Below are positions 13,288 to 25,047 of a stretch of 64,000 nucleotides of DNA, piece after piece. The notes beneath the pieces were generated by a model that saw only the letters and a program-made list of their open reading frames with translations, had not been told where the DNA came from and ran no database searches. The number at the start of each line of letters is the position of its first letter. Positions within the stretch are counted from its first letter, which is position 1. The stretch covers positions 335,156 to 399,155 of the forward strand of contig LLEY01000051.1 in assembly GCA_001414485.1 (NCBI GenBank). Direction: 5' to 3'. Position numbers and translations under genes: made by a program. The stretch is from Calycina herbarum. Its lineage: Eukaryota; Ascomycota; Leotiomycetes; Helotiales; Pezizellaceae.

Positions 13288-13573
13288 TTAGACTCCGTTT
13301 CTTTGAGCTACTCGTTGGTTGGTTGCGTTAGTTTACTTGTTCCTTCTTCTTTCTCTTCGTTTTTGGAAGAGGGAGGGGGAATGGAAATGGGAATGGGGGA
13401 AATGGAAGATTTACCGTGATGAATTATTTGTTGGAGGATTCCTCCTCTTTGGTAGAGAGCTGGAATGTTCTGTTAGTGGATTACTGGGTTGGGGGACCTT
13501 GGTACTTACCGAGGAGGGCGATGATGATTTGGAGGATACCGATTATTAGGGTTGTTACTTGGTCTTCGGACAT
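13288..13573 (-). CDS. Single-TM microprotein, group A copy 1
   Basis: Three exons on the reverse strand: 13573-13510 (64 nt), 13459-13415 (45 nt) and a short third exon ending at the TAA at 13288-13290. The peptide starts MSEDQVTTLIIG, runs through one hydrophobic helix (about residues 6-21), then carries ALYQRGGIL and a Gln/His-rich amphipathic stretch. Exons 1 and 2 and their GTAAGT/CAG junctions match copies at 18.9, 21.6 and 25.3 kb. The third exon is least certain: an acceptor at CGAG gives the ending VAQRNGV, resembling the 25.3 kb copy, but the intron can also be read through in frame for about 27 codons. Function unknown; membrane location is inferred from hydrophobicity, and basic residues after the helix suggest an inward C-terminus. 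Confidence 0.65.
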
Positions 13574-13759
13574 TTTGGGGATGAGATTTTGGCAGCGGGG
13601 AAATGGAGGTGATAGGATGCGTAGTGGTGGATTGGCGAGGAGTAAGGCTGCTGAAAATTCGACTTTGTAATTGGTCTTGGTGAGAAAGGGAGGTTGTTAT
13701 TATGAAGTGGCTTCCGAAGTCTTGAATATCTGGTGTCGTGGATGTGGGATGGGGTATGG

Positions 13760-13835
13760 TATCCTGTTGGATGCTGGCTGAGTGGAAGCGAAATCCACGA
13801 AATCTTGGGCGTGGCAGCCGCTTTTGCAACGCAGA
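13760..13835 (+). pseudogene. Fragment related to the C2H2 exon of the Est1-like gene
   Basis: The stretch reads AKSTKSWAWQPLLQ in one frame, against TKSTKSWACTLCPER in the intact gene, with matching bases around AAATCCACGAAATC and TGGGCGTG. The first finger cysteine is replaced by Trp. It lies just upstream of, and on the opposite strand to, group A copy 1. Confidence 0.45.
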
Positions 13836-15345
13836 TGTGGAAAGGTGGTCTCTTTCCTGCTGAATGCTATCGTTTATGAAAATCGAGTGAAGGGGTTTTA
13901 GAGTTGTCTTAGGTTGTAAAGTGATGCTGTGGGTGTTCAATCGTTGCTCTGGAGATCTTCCAGAGAGATATAATGAAAGGGGACAGGTACAGTGGTACCT
14001 TATTTCCGACGCACGAGATTCAAAATTTGATTCGAGAATTGGAGGGTGGAAAATCTTTCGGGGAGACACTGGCTTGCAAAAAGTTCCTTGCAGAGAACTT
14101 TCAATCCTACCCAGTTTAGGAGGGGAATAAAACTATATCTATCTATCAAGCACTGATGGTATACAGCAGAGCCTCATTGGTAAATGCCAGCGTTGGCCAA
14201 TAGGCAATGGTATATGGCGTGTCGATGGCTGCGTTTCGGTGGCTGCGTTTCGTGTTTGCCTTAACCACCGTTCGCAGAATTGCGAACCATAAATTTAGCA
14301 TACACTGGGACCCACTGACATTTATGGTTTCTACGCAAGATGTACATTGTAGAAGTGGAATGCTGGATTATATTCGTAATGGATGAGGAGATCGAAAATG
14401 GTTATCACTGGAAGAATTTTCCCTCAAAACGCAAGCTTTCCAAAGACACTTTAAAAGATCTTTTCGGAGCTTTCGATGTTAAGCTACAGCAAAAGAACGC
14501 AAGTTTCAATCTACAAAAATACTTCTCGTGAAAGAAGGATGAGAAGAATTACGGCTCTGCCTCACATTCGAGGCCATTGAATTGTCTCCCAAGCTGGCAA
14601 TCTTGCTCACCTGATTTCTTAAAGTGGCTGTGGAGCGGGTTGGAAATAAAACATCTCCAATTACAAGCCATATGACGAAGCAAAACGGCATCGGGCAAGG
14701 CTTTCAATGAAAGGAATCATGGTCCAAGATTCCTAACATTGACCAATGATCGGGTTAGATTTCAGCCCTGTCAGCCCTCCATGGTGTCGGAACCTCGCCC
14801 TGAGTTTTTGTGTTACCAAACAATGGTCTTCACGTCTTCATGCCCGGTATATCTGGGACAATGTCATTTAGCCGGTTTCTGAAATAGAAAGAGGTTTGTG
14901 AACGAAGCAAGATGATTTGATGTAGATTTGAGGAGTTGTTCTAGAGTGAAATAGTATCGAATGTGGAAAGCTTTAGGTTGGATTAGCTCCGAGTTACAAA
15001 ACGAGAAATATGTCCGATGCCCTTGGCTGATTTTCTGTATTAGCTAGAGAAACGATGTGCCTTGCCAAATCTCTGTAAAAATCCTCACTCCCTGTGATTG
15101 GGTTCTTAAGCTCTCATTGTATAAAGACTCTGTCGGCCCCTGGAAGAAATCTTAGCTGTGGAAATCTCAAGAAAGTACAATATTAACTGCAGTTCAAAAT
15201 CTGATTTCGTCAAAGAAAATTAATCAATTGCGCTTTGAAGACAATTGCGACTTTAAGTTAATAACTCTGGGGGAAAAGAAATGAGAAATCGTTTGCTGAA
15301 ATGAATAGCAAAGAGAAATTGGGATACGTACGTCGCAATCTGATA
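13836..15345. other. Intergenic
   Basis: No gene recognised. It contains an imperfect hairpin of the GGTTCGCAA type at 14267-14290 and a short direct repeat of GGCTGCGTTTC near 14227-14251. Confidence 0.5.
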
Positions 15346-15820
15346 CAGCGGGGGTTCGCAAATATTCGCCCGGTAGTTTTTTTACACCTAAAAACACCGA
15401 AAAGCACTTTTTTTTTAAAACTCTATTATAAATATTACTATAATTATCTTGCGAATTGTATCAAGTAGATTTCTTTAGATTTCTGATATTTATACTTTAT
15501 ACTCTTAGATTTATGTATAATCTAATTATTCTACGTTTTATTTAGAGTAGAGTAGGTAGTTTTTCAAAAAGTACTAGATTTCGTCTAATTTTGGTATATT
15601 CCGGTGTTTTTCTGACTCTACCTACTTTTAATTTTATATAACTTATTATATAGCATACTTTTAGTACTTTGTTAATAGAGGAGTACTAGTTAATTCTTCG
15701 AAATAATCTAGCTTCTAAGTTTCAGAGGTTAGTTACATATAAAGTAAAGTATATAAAAGGTCTTGTTCAGGGTGACTTTTGGTGTGAAAAATGGGGCGGG
15801 CGAATATTTGCGAACCCCTG
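15346..15820. mobile_element. 475-bp MITE with TA target duplication (Tc1/mariner-like)
   Basis: Inverted termini CAG(CG)GGGGTTCGCAAATA and TATTTGCGAACCCCTG are flanked by TA on both sides (15344-15345 and 15821-15822). The inverted similarity extends imperfectly about 25 bases further in, through TTTTTnACACC. The interior is very A+T-rich and has no coding capacity. TA duplication and terminal inverted repeats are typical of non-autonomous Tc1/mariner or pogo elements. Confidence 0.9.
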
Positions 15821-15822
15821 TA

Positions 15823-17008
15823 ATACAATTAAATGGCTAAAGAGGAAAGAAGCACCGCGAGCTGATGATATGAGCAAGTTGTGTAAAGATTGAGAAGAAA
15901 ATATAACAGAGGTAGGAGCATCCATTCGTTTTGTACATTGCGCTTCGCCACGTTTGGGTTTTATTCTCCTAACCATTCGCCTACTGTGCTTTGTCTGGGA
16001 GCTAGCGCGTTGGCCACTTGTAGACGGGACAGTTGATACGCTATCCATTGGGGGGTCTCTTGTCTCATACCATCAGATTTTTATAGGCCAAGGAGATAGG
16101 AGGGGAGGCGTACTAATCCCGTGGAATTAGGCGTTTGAGACCCGATCAAGAGTCGCCCCTCTCCCCGAAGGCAGAGTGTATTGGAGAATTTACAAGCATT
16201 GATGGCTAGAATTTCCATCCGAGTTGAGTATGGGCGAGAGTATCGAGAGTATCGTGCACTCGTTACCTATCCCTTGACGTTCTCAGGTAGGGTTCGCATC
16301 AACTAACCCATTTCCAAGTCTCGTGGAGAGTACCAATGAGGAAGGAACAGTCCCCTTTAAGTCGTTCCTTCCTTTCTTGCGAAAGACAGCAACGAAGCAA
16401 GTCTTACCGCGTCTACGTTGAGAAGGGAAGGAACGACTAAGACCAACGTCCCAAATCATTTTGTCAACGACCCAGTTCAAATCTTGAAACCCCATCGAGT
16501 TCCTCACTCTCTCCCTTCCCTTCGTCTTCCACATACAAACTTTCCTCTTCGTCGTCGACAAAACCCATCACATCGCCACAAGACCCGTCCATCATACACC
16601 TCTATGAGAAGGAATACAGAGAACAATTAAGTTCATTGAGATGTTCCAAGTAGTTCTTATCTTGGGTCGGGCTTGTCTTGAATAGTTTCATAGTGAATCG
16701 GGATTCGAAGGGATGTATAGCTGGATTGAGTGATTTTCCATAGCAATTAGCTGCATTCAATAGCAATCGCAGTACGTGAACTGGTTTGGTTACCTCCTTC
16801 GTGTAGAGAAAAAGTAAGGTATGATGGGCTCGTCTTGTTTGCTGCGCTCTCCAAGATAGAGGAGGTTGGTGGAAACTAGGCACACTCGATTATCTGGATG
16901 GCTCCACTAGATAGAGTTCAGGTACAGAAGGTGCAATACAGATACAATTAATTCACGAGTTCCTCTTATGTAGAAATTCAACACGGGGCAAACTTATCCA
17001 ACCTGAGC
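15823..17008. other. Intergenic with a 20-bp inverted repeat
   Basis: No gene recognised. Arms at 16358-16379 (TTAAGTCGTTCCTTCC) and 16421-16440 (GGAAGGAACGACTAA) could form a stem with a loop of about 40 bases. Confidence 0.45.
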
Positions 17009-17255
17009 TGCTCAATATCAGAATCGAACTGATGACTCTTCTAGTACCTACAACACCCTTCCTACTACCAGGATTCCGGGGTCAAAGACCGTCCAGAAAG
17101 GAAGACCGGAAGGAAGACCGCCCCTGGCGTGCCCTACTTAAACCAAGTCTGATAACAATCAGTCAGGATCTGCAGAGACGGAAGGTTATGGGAATAACCA
17201 AGGTTATTACAGTGTCGTGTAAGGTAGAAGCGTTTTACCACTAAACTAATCGAGC
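17009..17255 (-). tRNA. tRNA-like gene split by about 170 bases in the anticodon loop
   Basis: On the reverse strand the 5' half (from 17255) has acceptor GCTCGAT, T8 A9, D-arm GTTT-AGTGGTA-AAAC and anticodon-stem strand CTTCT. The 3' half (to 17009) has AGAAG, variable AGTC, T-arm ATCAG-TTCGATT-CTGAT and acceptor ATTGAGC plus A. All stems pair, with one G-T in the acceptor. The halves are separated by about 170 bases, far longer than a usual nuclear tRNA intron. The base at position 33 would be C rather than the invariant U, so the anticodon cannot be assigned. It may have a long intron or be a tRNA disrupted by insertion. Confidence 0.45.
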
Positions 17256-17708
17256 TTTTGGTGGATATATCTTGGTTGGTTGAGGGAAAGGGCTTATTTC
17301 TATTCAGAAGATCAATGTGTATGTGGGTTGGGGGAAGGTGGGTAGGAGATGTGTGAATGAATACCATCGCAGCTGCCATTTTGAAGTGAGGTTTTAGACC
17401 CGGAGCGAAGTCGGGCCGTGAGACCGATGCTCGCACCGTGGCTGGCTGCTACAATTCGGTGATAGTTTTAAACATCAAGACCAACATTTGACTATTCGTG
17501 CAAGATTCGAGCTTATCCTCGTCCCGAGCGTTGGACTTGTTTATATCGTTTGCGAATTCTAAGTGTTGCAAGTTCTCGTACTTCGTCCGTAGGATGAAGC
17601 CACTTCTTCAGTCACGAGACATGGCTTTGGGGCTTAGCAACCCCACTTTCGGCTGAAAATTACTTCATAGATTAGAATAAAGAGCACGATTTCCATGAAG
17701 AATACAAC

Positions 17709-17795
17709 GGTTGGATGGTGTAGTTGGTTATCACATTTCGTTTACATTGTTACAATGACCCGAAAAGGTCCTGGGATCGAGCCCCAGTCTAATCA
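17709..17795 (+). tRNA. tRNA-Val (UAC) with a short intron
   Basis: The cloverleaf is complete: acceptor GGTTGGA/TCTAATC with discriminator A, D-arm with GTAGTTGG, anticodon stem TTTCG/CGAAA, variable AGGTC, and T-arm CTGGG-ATCGAGC-CCCAG. The anticodon TAC follows U33 and is followed by A37. About 13 extra bases then precede the 3' anticodon strand, at the canonical 37/38 intron site. The acceptor includes two G-T pairs. A T-rich stretch after 17800 suits a Pol III terminator. Confidence 0.85.
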
Positions 17796-18043
17796 ATCCG
17801 GTTCTTCTTTTTTTTACTCTTTTATTTTGGTGGTGCTTATCGCTGATCGTTAGCAACGGAATGGTGGGATTGGGAACGTGAGCGGGGTAAAGGAATTGTT
17901 GGAAAATCATCACGTTTTATGCCCTCTTTTGTAAGATCACCGTAGACTGTTTTGAATCAAAGTCCAAAGTTCCTCCAGCCAGGAAAGATCCGTTCTGTGA
18001 ACAACTAACTCACCTGTTAAAAGCTTAGTCTTTATTCTATGGG

Positions 18044-18068
18044 CTATTCTCAGGTTACCTGGGAATAG
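18044..18068. repeat. 25-bp imperfect palindrome CTATTCTCAGGT-T-ACCTGGGAATAG
   Basis: The arms match except for one base. The same core (CTATTnnCAGGT/ACCTnnnAATAG) recurs in the tandem array near 36.7-37.0 kb. Confidence 0.7.
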
Positions 18069-18630
18069 TGATGGGTTTTTATGAGTTGCTTATTGTGTGG
18101 TGAGTATCTTGAAGCGTGATGATGATTTAATTCAAGCTTGAAGTATAAAATATTTGGTTCTGGATTTTGTGGGATGGATTCATGGGGTTTAATTGTTACA
18201 TTTTGGAAAGGGGGAGAGGGGAAAAGGTTTGTTCATAAGGTGGTGGAAGTTATGAAAAAGACGAAGTTGTACCCCGGAGGGGTCAGAATTCATGTCGGAT
18301 ATCAAATGCGATCTATTGAAGAATGAAGAATTTGTTCTTTCGCTTCTCCCAAGCTTGCTCCAACAATTCTATATTTGTTCAAGCATTTACGTTGGTTGCA
18401 CCTTGTGCTGGAGACCAACCGACATAATTTCTGAGACTCCCTGGTGGTATCGTTTTCTCCCTTCAACCCACTCCTTTCACTTAGGCTGATATGTTCCCAG
18501 AAACATTTATGTATGAAATGGGAGATTTGAATATTACTTGAACAAGACGGACTCGACGAAAAGTAGAGTAGGAGATGGAAAGTTCGAAGCTAGGCGATGT
18601 TCCTCCTTTGCGACTCGTTTCAAAAAGAAA

Positions 18631-18953
18631 TCATGGCCGCTCATTGTTCGGAATTATACGTTGGCCTTTGAGAAGTGATGGGTTAGCTTCTCCTATGTGG
18701 AGGTAGGTGGGCATTTGTCGGTGGGTAATTGGAGTGTGCGGAGAAACAAAACCCATGCGGGGAGTTGAATTACCGTGTTGATATATTTGTTGAAGGATTC
18801 CATCTCTTTGGTAGATTGCTGTTCGTGGATTTCAGTACTCTTTACTCAAAGAAATTTCGAAGTATGGAGGGAAAGGAGGGCTGGCTTACCCAGAAGAGCA
18901 ATGAGGATTTGAAGAATGCCGATAATGAGAGTTATTACTTGTTCTTCTTGCAT
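18631..18953 (-). CDS. Single-TM microprotein, group A copy 2
   Basis: Three exons, 18953-18890 (64 nt), 18818-18774 (45 nt) and 18665-18631 (35 nt), join in frame to about 47 residues. The peptide begins MQEEQVITLIIG, has one hydrophobic helix, then AIYQRDGIL, and ends GQRIIPNNERP. Donors GTAAGC and GTAATT and acceptors CAG and AAG are canonical. Exons 1 and 2 have exactly the lengths seen at 13.5 and 21.6 kb. The N-terminus differs slightly (MQEE rather than MSED). Function unknown. The frame is open throughout, so it could be active. Confidence 0.7.
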
Positions 18954-20929
18954 CCTTAATCTATGTTTGAGAAGTTTGTTGTGGAAGTGTTGGGAGAGTT
19001 TAGTCTTTAGGCGACCGAAGAAGCGAAGAGGTATTTTGAAAGGGCGGGGTATATTCGTCCACTGAGTAGGAAGACAAAGAGGAGTTTCAATGAACGAGGG
19101 AAGAGGTTATATATGGAAGAGGCCTGGCTTGATCTGTTGAGTAAAAAACCCCAAGACATTCTTTTTTCGGAAAGAGGATAATGAATCGAGAGAGGCTTTT
19201 AACCATAATAGCAGTAGATGGTGAGCAGGCGATTGGGTGTTATTGAAACTCCGTTATCGCATTTTCGTTTTATTGGTGCGTGATATTGTGTAACGGGCAC
19301 CAAATACGCCATCTGGGGATTGTCAAGGTGGCTTGCTGGCTTCCGGAACAGTTCCAATAAACTTTGGATGCCGAAGCTACTCGTATTTCAGACTGAACTC
19401 AATTCGATACTGTACAGATGGAGTTAGTTGGATATACTCGGTGTGCAAATACACCATGACCAAAGACAGCATTATCACCGGTATGACCGTTCATGGAATA
19501 TTTTACATCTCCTCGTATAACAGGGGAGAGCCAATTAAAGTCAAATTCCAAGCTCAAAAGGCGGGGGAGAGACGCGAAGAAAGGTGAAAAAAAGGTACAC
19601 ATCGACATGGGGCGCACGTCTGCTAAACCTTACTGTACGCATCTGCCGATGAGTTGGCTTTGAATCAGCCCTATCATTCTCGATCGCTCGTACTACATCA
19701 GCCTTGCTGACCTCCAGGTGAGATTGGGACAATGATCAATGAAGAAGTTGCTGACGTTCGAGGCAGACTCACTCTCGCATCGCCCTTTTGGGAATTCCAT
19801 GCGTAGGTTTCTTACCACTATCTGTGAAATTGCCTCTCATCGGAATTAGAATTGTGTTCCCTTTCTCCGGAGGAGTATCATGCAGAGGTTTGCAAGAGGC
19901 TTCGACTCCTTGTAGTAGATAGAAGTAGGGAGAAAGCACTAGCAATGACAATGCATCCTATCTGAGACTCTGACATAGCATGTTCCAATGAATGTCTGCC
20001 GGTGACCTGCTATGATACTGAATCATGAGTCGTGTTTTACGAAGTAGCCAATCTCGAACAAAGTAACACAACTTAGTAACGATCAAAACCCGATACTCGA
20101 TATGCTGACGAAAATGCGGGACAAGGTCTTATGTGAAAGGATACATTGAGCTTGTTGATGTGGAGTTCTTTGTACTTGAATGAGCATCAGAATTTGCTTC
20201 CATTCCCTTCCTGATGTATCATTTCCCCGAACAGTGTTCGTTACAGCTTTATGACAGAAGTGCGGTAGCCCTATTATATACAATTTCTTGTATCTCCCAA
20301 TCAAGCGAGACTGTTTCTCATCTCCATGGATCTCGGATATGGCTAGAAGCCAGTGTCAAAAATTTGAAAGCGGACAGAACAAGGCGATGGTAAATGGGAA
20401 CACGGCATTTTCCCTCGACGCCATCACAAGCTCAGTAAACTGGAGAAACTCGGGGCTCATGCAAGCCTTTTCATCTAATTCTTTCTTTGAGAAAAGTTAG
20501 CGAATCTCGATTAAAGAATCAAGGAAATTATGCTGAAGAGAGTGACGTGACTTACAAGAAATATGGTAGACTTGTGGTAACGGATTTGACGAGGGACTAT
20601 TTGCAAATCTAACAAAACAAACACAAGATTAGTAAGGGACAGTGAAAGGGCAATGTGTCAACGGATCAACATACCTCTGGTCAAAAATCAAGAGATGTGT
20701 CTGGTGGCGGAGAATTCCAAATAACGGCAGAGTCCTCGGTGTTGAAGACTTGCATCAAGCATCAAGAAAGAGGTTTGATTCTTTGTTCACTGGGTTGGGA
20801 CGAGTTTAATATTCGAAGACTTGATAAGATGTTGGAAGATATTTCTCTTTTTGAATTGAAATGACATACCACTGAAAATGGTCGACTGTGGCGTAGGCAA
20901 GGACTACCCCCAACAGAGACATTTCATTG
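18954..20929. other. Intergenic
   Basis: No gene recognised. Short frames on both strands carry no motif and no clear similarity to the zinc finger-Est1 copies found further right. Confidence 0.45.
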
Positions 20930-21065
20930 CAACATCCCCCCAAGCAAAGGCAGCTTGATTATTATCGACTTCGATACACCTAACTTCAACCATGACAAAA
21001 CCCTTCGCATGACCAATCCTGCAATATTGGTTTGGTTTTAGGTTGTGGCATAACTCCCCTGGAAC
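20930..21065 (-). pseudogene. Fragment of an Est1-like gene copy
   Basis: The reverse strand encodes MPQPKTKPILQ in one frame and FVMVEVRCIEVDNNQAA in another. These match MLQPETRPISQ and LVMVEAKCIEVDNKQAA of the intact gene at about 10.1 kb. A small deletion and a frame change separate the two pieces, and similarity ends shortly after. It lies just downstream of group A copy 3. Confidence 0.8.
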
Positions 21066-21331
21066 CTGCGATTCGACACCAAACGTGAGGATATACTCCG
21101 TATTGCAAATTTTGGAACAATAAAATTTCATGGAAGAAGAATAAACAGAAACTAAAGGGCCATCGGTTGATGTGCAGAATGGGGGCTGGAAGGGCATTGG
21201 GTGGCAGAAGTTCGTGAGTAAAAGAGGGCAAAGGCCATTCCTTCCATTCCTGAAACTGTAATTGTACACTGAAGAGCTCAAAACCCCAAGAAGAAAATCG
21301 CCAGAACCCTCAGCAAAAGTCGGTATCTGTG

Positions 21332-21624
21332 CTATGCACCAATTCGCCGAGCTGCCTGTTGGCCTGTAAACAAGGAGAACATGAGTCAGCATTCGTGTAT
21401 TCGAGCTTGCCGCAGTTCGCCGTAAAGGGTTGTGTAAATACCGTGCTGAATTATCTGTTGATGAATGCCACCTCTTTGGTACAGGGCTGTTGAGACATAT
21501 TTGTTAGATCTTATTTACGACAATGCAAGATTCGGGGGAATGAGAGAGAGAAGGACTTACCTAGAAGTGCAATAAGAATCTGGAGGATACCGATTATTAG
21601 GGCGACTATCTGGTCTTCAGACAT
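21332..21624 (-). CDS. Single-TM microprotein, group A copy 3
   Basis: Exons 21624-21561 (64 nt), 21486-21442 (45 nt) and 21363-21332 (32 nt) splice in frame to 46 residues. It begins MSEDQIVALIIG, continues through a hydrophobic helix, ALYQRGGIH and a Gln-rich segment, and ends GQQAARRIGA. All splice sites are canonical (GTAAGT, GTATTT; CAG, CAG). A broken zinc-finger exon lies upstream at 22.0-22.2 kb and an Est1 fragment downstream at 20.9-21.1 kb, all on the same strand, so the gene sits within a disrupted copy of the zinc finger-Est1 gene. Function unknown. Confidence 0.75.
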
Positions 21625-22009
21625 TTTGGGAAGGGAGTTGTTGGTATCTGAGGAAAGCAGCAGGTCAAAACATCAACAATGACAGGATCGTTGGCAATGG
21701 AGTGGTATAGTGGTGATAAGATTGTGACTGGTTGTCCCGGGGCTTCGGATGTTCAACTATTTCAAGCTGGCAAGGCTAATACTTTTTTCTAAAGCATGTG
21801 AGCTTAGGGGTATCTTGGATTATAGGTGTGGATATTTGCTGTTGACATGCGAGACTCAACGTGTGTTCGTTGTGTGGCCTGGTTGCTGGCTTTATATCGT
21901 GGTTGTTTTCCGCCCGCGAGATCCCCCCTCTGTATTGCAGGCTGAGGGCCAGTTTCTCTAAGGATCCGGCTCCAGCTATGATCTATCCCCCGTTTCACGC
22001 TCTTTTGAC

Positions 22010-22235
22010 GTGGCTCTGAAGAATGTGCAGCCTCAAAATCTCGACGTCAGTAAAAATGCGACGCTCAGGACAAAAAGTACGCATCTAAAACTTTGGATTG
22101 ATGAGAACGAGACTGGGAACTGGGACTACAGAACGTTGAAAACCTTGAACTTTGTGGAATTCGCAATTCTCCGTTTATGTCAGATCCACAGCTGGTCCAT
22201 CCCCAATTTATGCGGATTTGCTCGTTGATTGCTAG
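22010..22235 (-). pseudogene. Broken C2H2 exon of a zinc finger-Est1 copy
   Basis: The reverse strand aligns with the start of the intact gene, sharing ATGGACCAGCTGTGGATCTG, then GAATTCCACAAAGT, then TGTCCTGAGCGTCGCATTTT and a GCACATTCTTCAG tail. Insertions and substitutions destroy the frame. It stands about 0.4 kb upstream of group A copy 3. Confidence 0.8.
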
Positions 22236-22489
22236 ATTTCTTGCTGACGATTGGTCGCTGAAGCTGGGACTTTTCTTCAGATCCACACCGTACTTCATCT
22301 TCTTTGGATATGAATTATGGGACCCCAAATATAGTTGGTGTTTATTTTGTGAAACACAACGAGCATTATGGAGTTGTCTCTATCCCAGGAGAGAGAACTT
22401 GCTGTTGTGTTGACGGGTGCAGGAACTTACACTTGTACCTACCATGGTTGCACACATACCATGGTTAAACCAATTTTTGAATGGGAAGA

Positions 22490-22757
22490 AATAATACTGA
22501 CATTTATAGTGGTGGTCCTGGAGGGCGTGGTGATTGTCTTGAGCGAAAATGCGATGTTCGGAACACAGCGTGCACGCCCAAGACTTCGAATTGGTGAAAA
22601 TGCGACTGTTATGTTTACGAATTGACTGATATAGCTGTATTGGTATTGTATTACTTTGCAGTCCTGGAACTTGGGGGGTTTCGTGTTTCGCCGTTGATGG
22701 TGGATTCGAGAGTGGTCCATCACCCGTTTCTGCGGTTTTGCTTGTTGTGTTGCTATT
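22490..22757 (-). pseudogene. Second broken C2H2 exon copy
   Basis: The reverse strand reads SKSWACTLCSEHRIF and HHALQDHH, matching SKSWACTLCPERRIF-type sequence and QHALQDHR of the intact gene. The upstream part also aligns (AACACAACAAGCAAAACCGC against the intact start). About 60 extra bases and frame changes separate the two parts, and no continuous gene remains. Confidence 0.8.
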
Positions 22758-23124
22758 CAATCCTGTGATGGAGGGTTCGCCGTGAGAATTGCTCGAGGCT
22801 TCTTATGTTTGTATAATAGTGATATACCAGGGACAAAGAGATTGTCAGTTCAACATTCGAAAGCTCGGAAAGAAGAAGTTCTTGACGGGGACAGATCGCG
22901 CCTGGAGGATTGAGGTGATAGTAAAACAAAAATCCGCAAGCGTTTCCTTCCGTGTTGCGTCGGTGACACCACGCGAGCGGGCTTCTGTCGGGATAGGCGT
23001 AGCATAGGGCATGATGCTAGATTCTTTGGGGGGTTGGTATTTAAAGGTGTTCTTGTTTGAAGAATGAGAAGAGGAGGAGAGGGGCAGTGAGGGTAAGGGA
23101 ACCCTTTCACCCAGGACCCTGCCC

Positions 23125-23152
23125 GTGGTTCGCAAAATAAATTGCGAACCAC
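23125..23152. repeat. Perfect 11-bp inverted repeat GTGGTTCGCAA / TTGCGAACCAC
   Basis: The perfect arms are separated by six bases. The arm sequence TGGTTCGCAA also occurs twice near 8640-8666 and in imperfect form at 14267-14290. Confidence 0.75.
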
Positions 23153-24489
23153 TTTCTTGGTGTTGTCCCTTCTGTCGTTGTCTGCCTACCTGTGATTTCC
23201 CCTCTTCGGGCTTGATAAGGTCCGGTGATGAAGCTGTGAAGCGGGTTGGGGATTGCACATTGCCAATCAAATCTTAGATGACGAAGTAATGGGGCGGGCT
23301 GAAGAGTTGATACTCGGAGTTCTCCTTTCCTTTCTCATCCAACAACCAATGAATGAGGGTATTTTCAACCGCCTCGGCCATATGGTACTGGAAAGCCGGA
23401 CTTCCTCTCTTATTGAGAAGTGGCTGCATCGTGTAACTTGAAAATAGCCAATCGAGCTTTTGGGAAATGCTTGGCACAAGTGCTGGAAAGCTGGCATTGG
23501 CCCAGACGATCGATTGTTTAACATTCGAGGCTGATTTGTCCGCGGGTCTGCCTTGGAAGCGGGCAAAACTGTTGGTTGAGATTGTCCAATAATCAGAAAT
23601 TCAGAGTTCTCAAGTATTCATATTCAGTTCTAGAACCATTTCAGTTTTATTCTGGAATATGATGATATAGAAGACTTACAACAAACAATCCGATACACCG
23701 AGACTGTTGAGATGAGGCTATAATTAACTACCATTTTTCTTGCAGAGGACTGATTGCCGAAGTTGAGACCTTTCGTCATATCCACACCTTACTTCTCGTT
23801 CTCTGGATATGATCTTGGGGATCGCCCGAGTCCAAGTATAGTTGATATTTACGTTGTGGCAAAGTGTCTATTTCAATAGCCGCGTAATACATGCCACAAC
23901 GTAAAAAGCGGGTGTGTCTCAATGCTAGAAAATAAAACTTGGTGGTGCGTTGGGCACCGGAACTTGCACTTATACCTACCACGGTTTCCCACCTACCATG
24001 GCTACACCATTTGTTCAATGAGAAACGGCTGTGCATCATGAACGAAGAATAATACCAGATCCGTAATCTACTTGAACGAATAAAGTATTAATACATCGCA
24101 GATGGAATTGTAGTAAGTATACTGGATTTATTGAGTACAGAAAGTGCCAACCAGTATAACTCAAACTAGAAAAGGAGAGCAGTGAGGTTCTCATGTTCTC
24201 AAAGATAGGTGTGATACTTTTCATGGACAGACAACCTTGCTTAATTAATTAGGTTTTCCTAAAATAGAGAATCGGAAGAAGGAATTCTCGAGGACACCAG
24301 AACCTGCAGGTTTACTCTCGAAGCATAAAACTTATTGTTCTGGGAGGACTAAATTATATACAAATGCTGCCCGGCATCGTTTTGACTTCAAATGAGCCCC
24401 ATACTTAGCTTGAAATGAACACTAGAGGGGTAACTTAAACCAAACACAACCAGAGGCCAAAATATATCAAGTACGCAGTAAACCAATAA

Positions 24490-24625
24490 CAAAATTTGAC
24501 AAAACCCTCAACAATCGACCTCCATCCACTTGAACGAGGATAACACCGGCATTTAATCCCTTTGCTCCCGTGACTTGTGATATCGGTCGGGTTTTTGGCT
24601 GAGAATAATTCGACACCAGCTCGGA
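24490..24625 (-). pseudogene. Fragment of a second Est1-like gene copy
   Basis: The reverse strand reads SQPKTRPISQ followed by a diverged region ending GVILVQVDGGRLL. This parallels QPETRPISQ to GLVMVEAKCIEVDN of the intact gene, with similar spacing and many substitutions. It lies downstream of group A copy 4, as in the 21 kb copy. Confidence 0.7.
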
Positions 24626-25047
24626 GAATACAGAACAATAGAATTCAGAGGAAGAAAAATAGTTATTAGAAAGCAGAACAGGGGCGACAACTTTTTGCGA
24701 TGAAAGCACATCGATCGACTTCAGCGAGTAAAAAAGATATGTGGAGAAAAGTCTAATAAAAAAATAAAAGCAAGCACATGTTCCAACGAAGTGGGGAGAC
24801 GAGACTGGAGCACGTGTAAAGTTCTGCTTGTGCGCTATTGACGTTCTAATTTTGGTAACGGTTCTTGGAAAGAAAAGGGAATGGCGGTAATTTGCCTAAG
24901 TGAGCGAGGAAACAATGCCCTTTCTTTCATCCTTGTCTTTCTTGAAAATGTAATTGTACACTGATACGCCCGGAGAAAGAAACTGAAGAATGCAAGCTGG
25001 GAACTTTGAGATTTATTGCCCATGCGTTCGTGGGCGGGGGATCTGAG

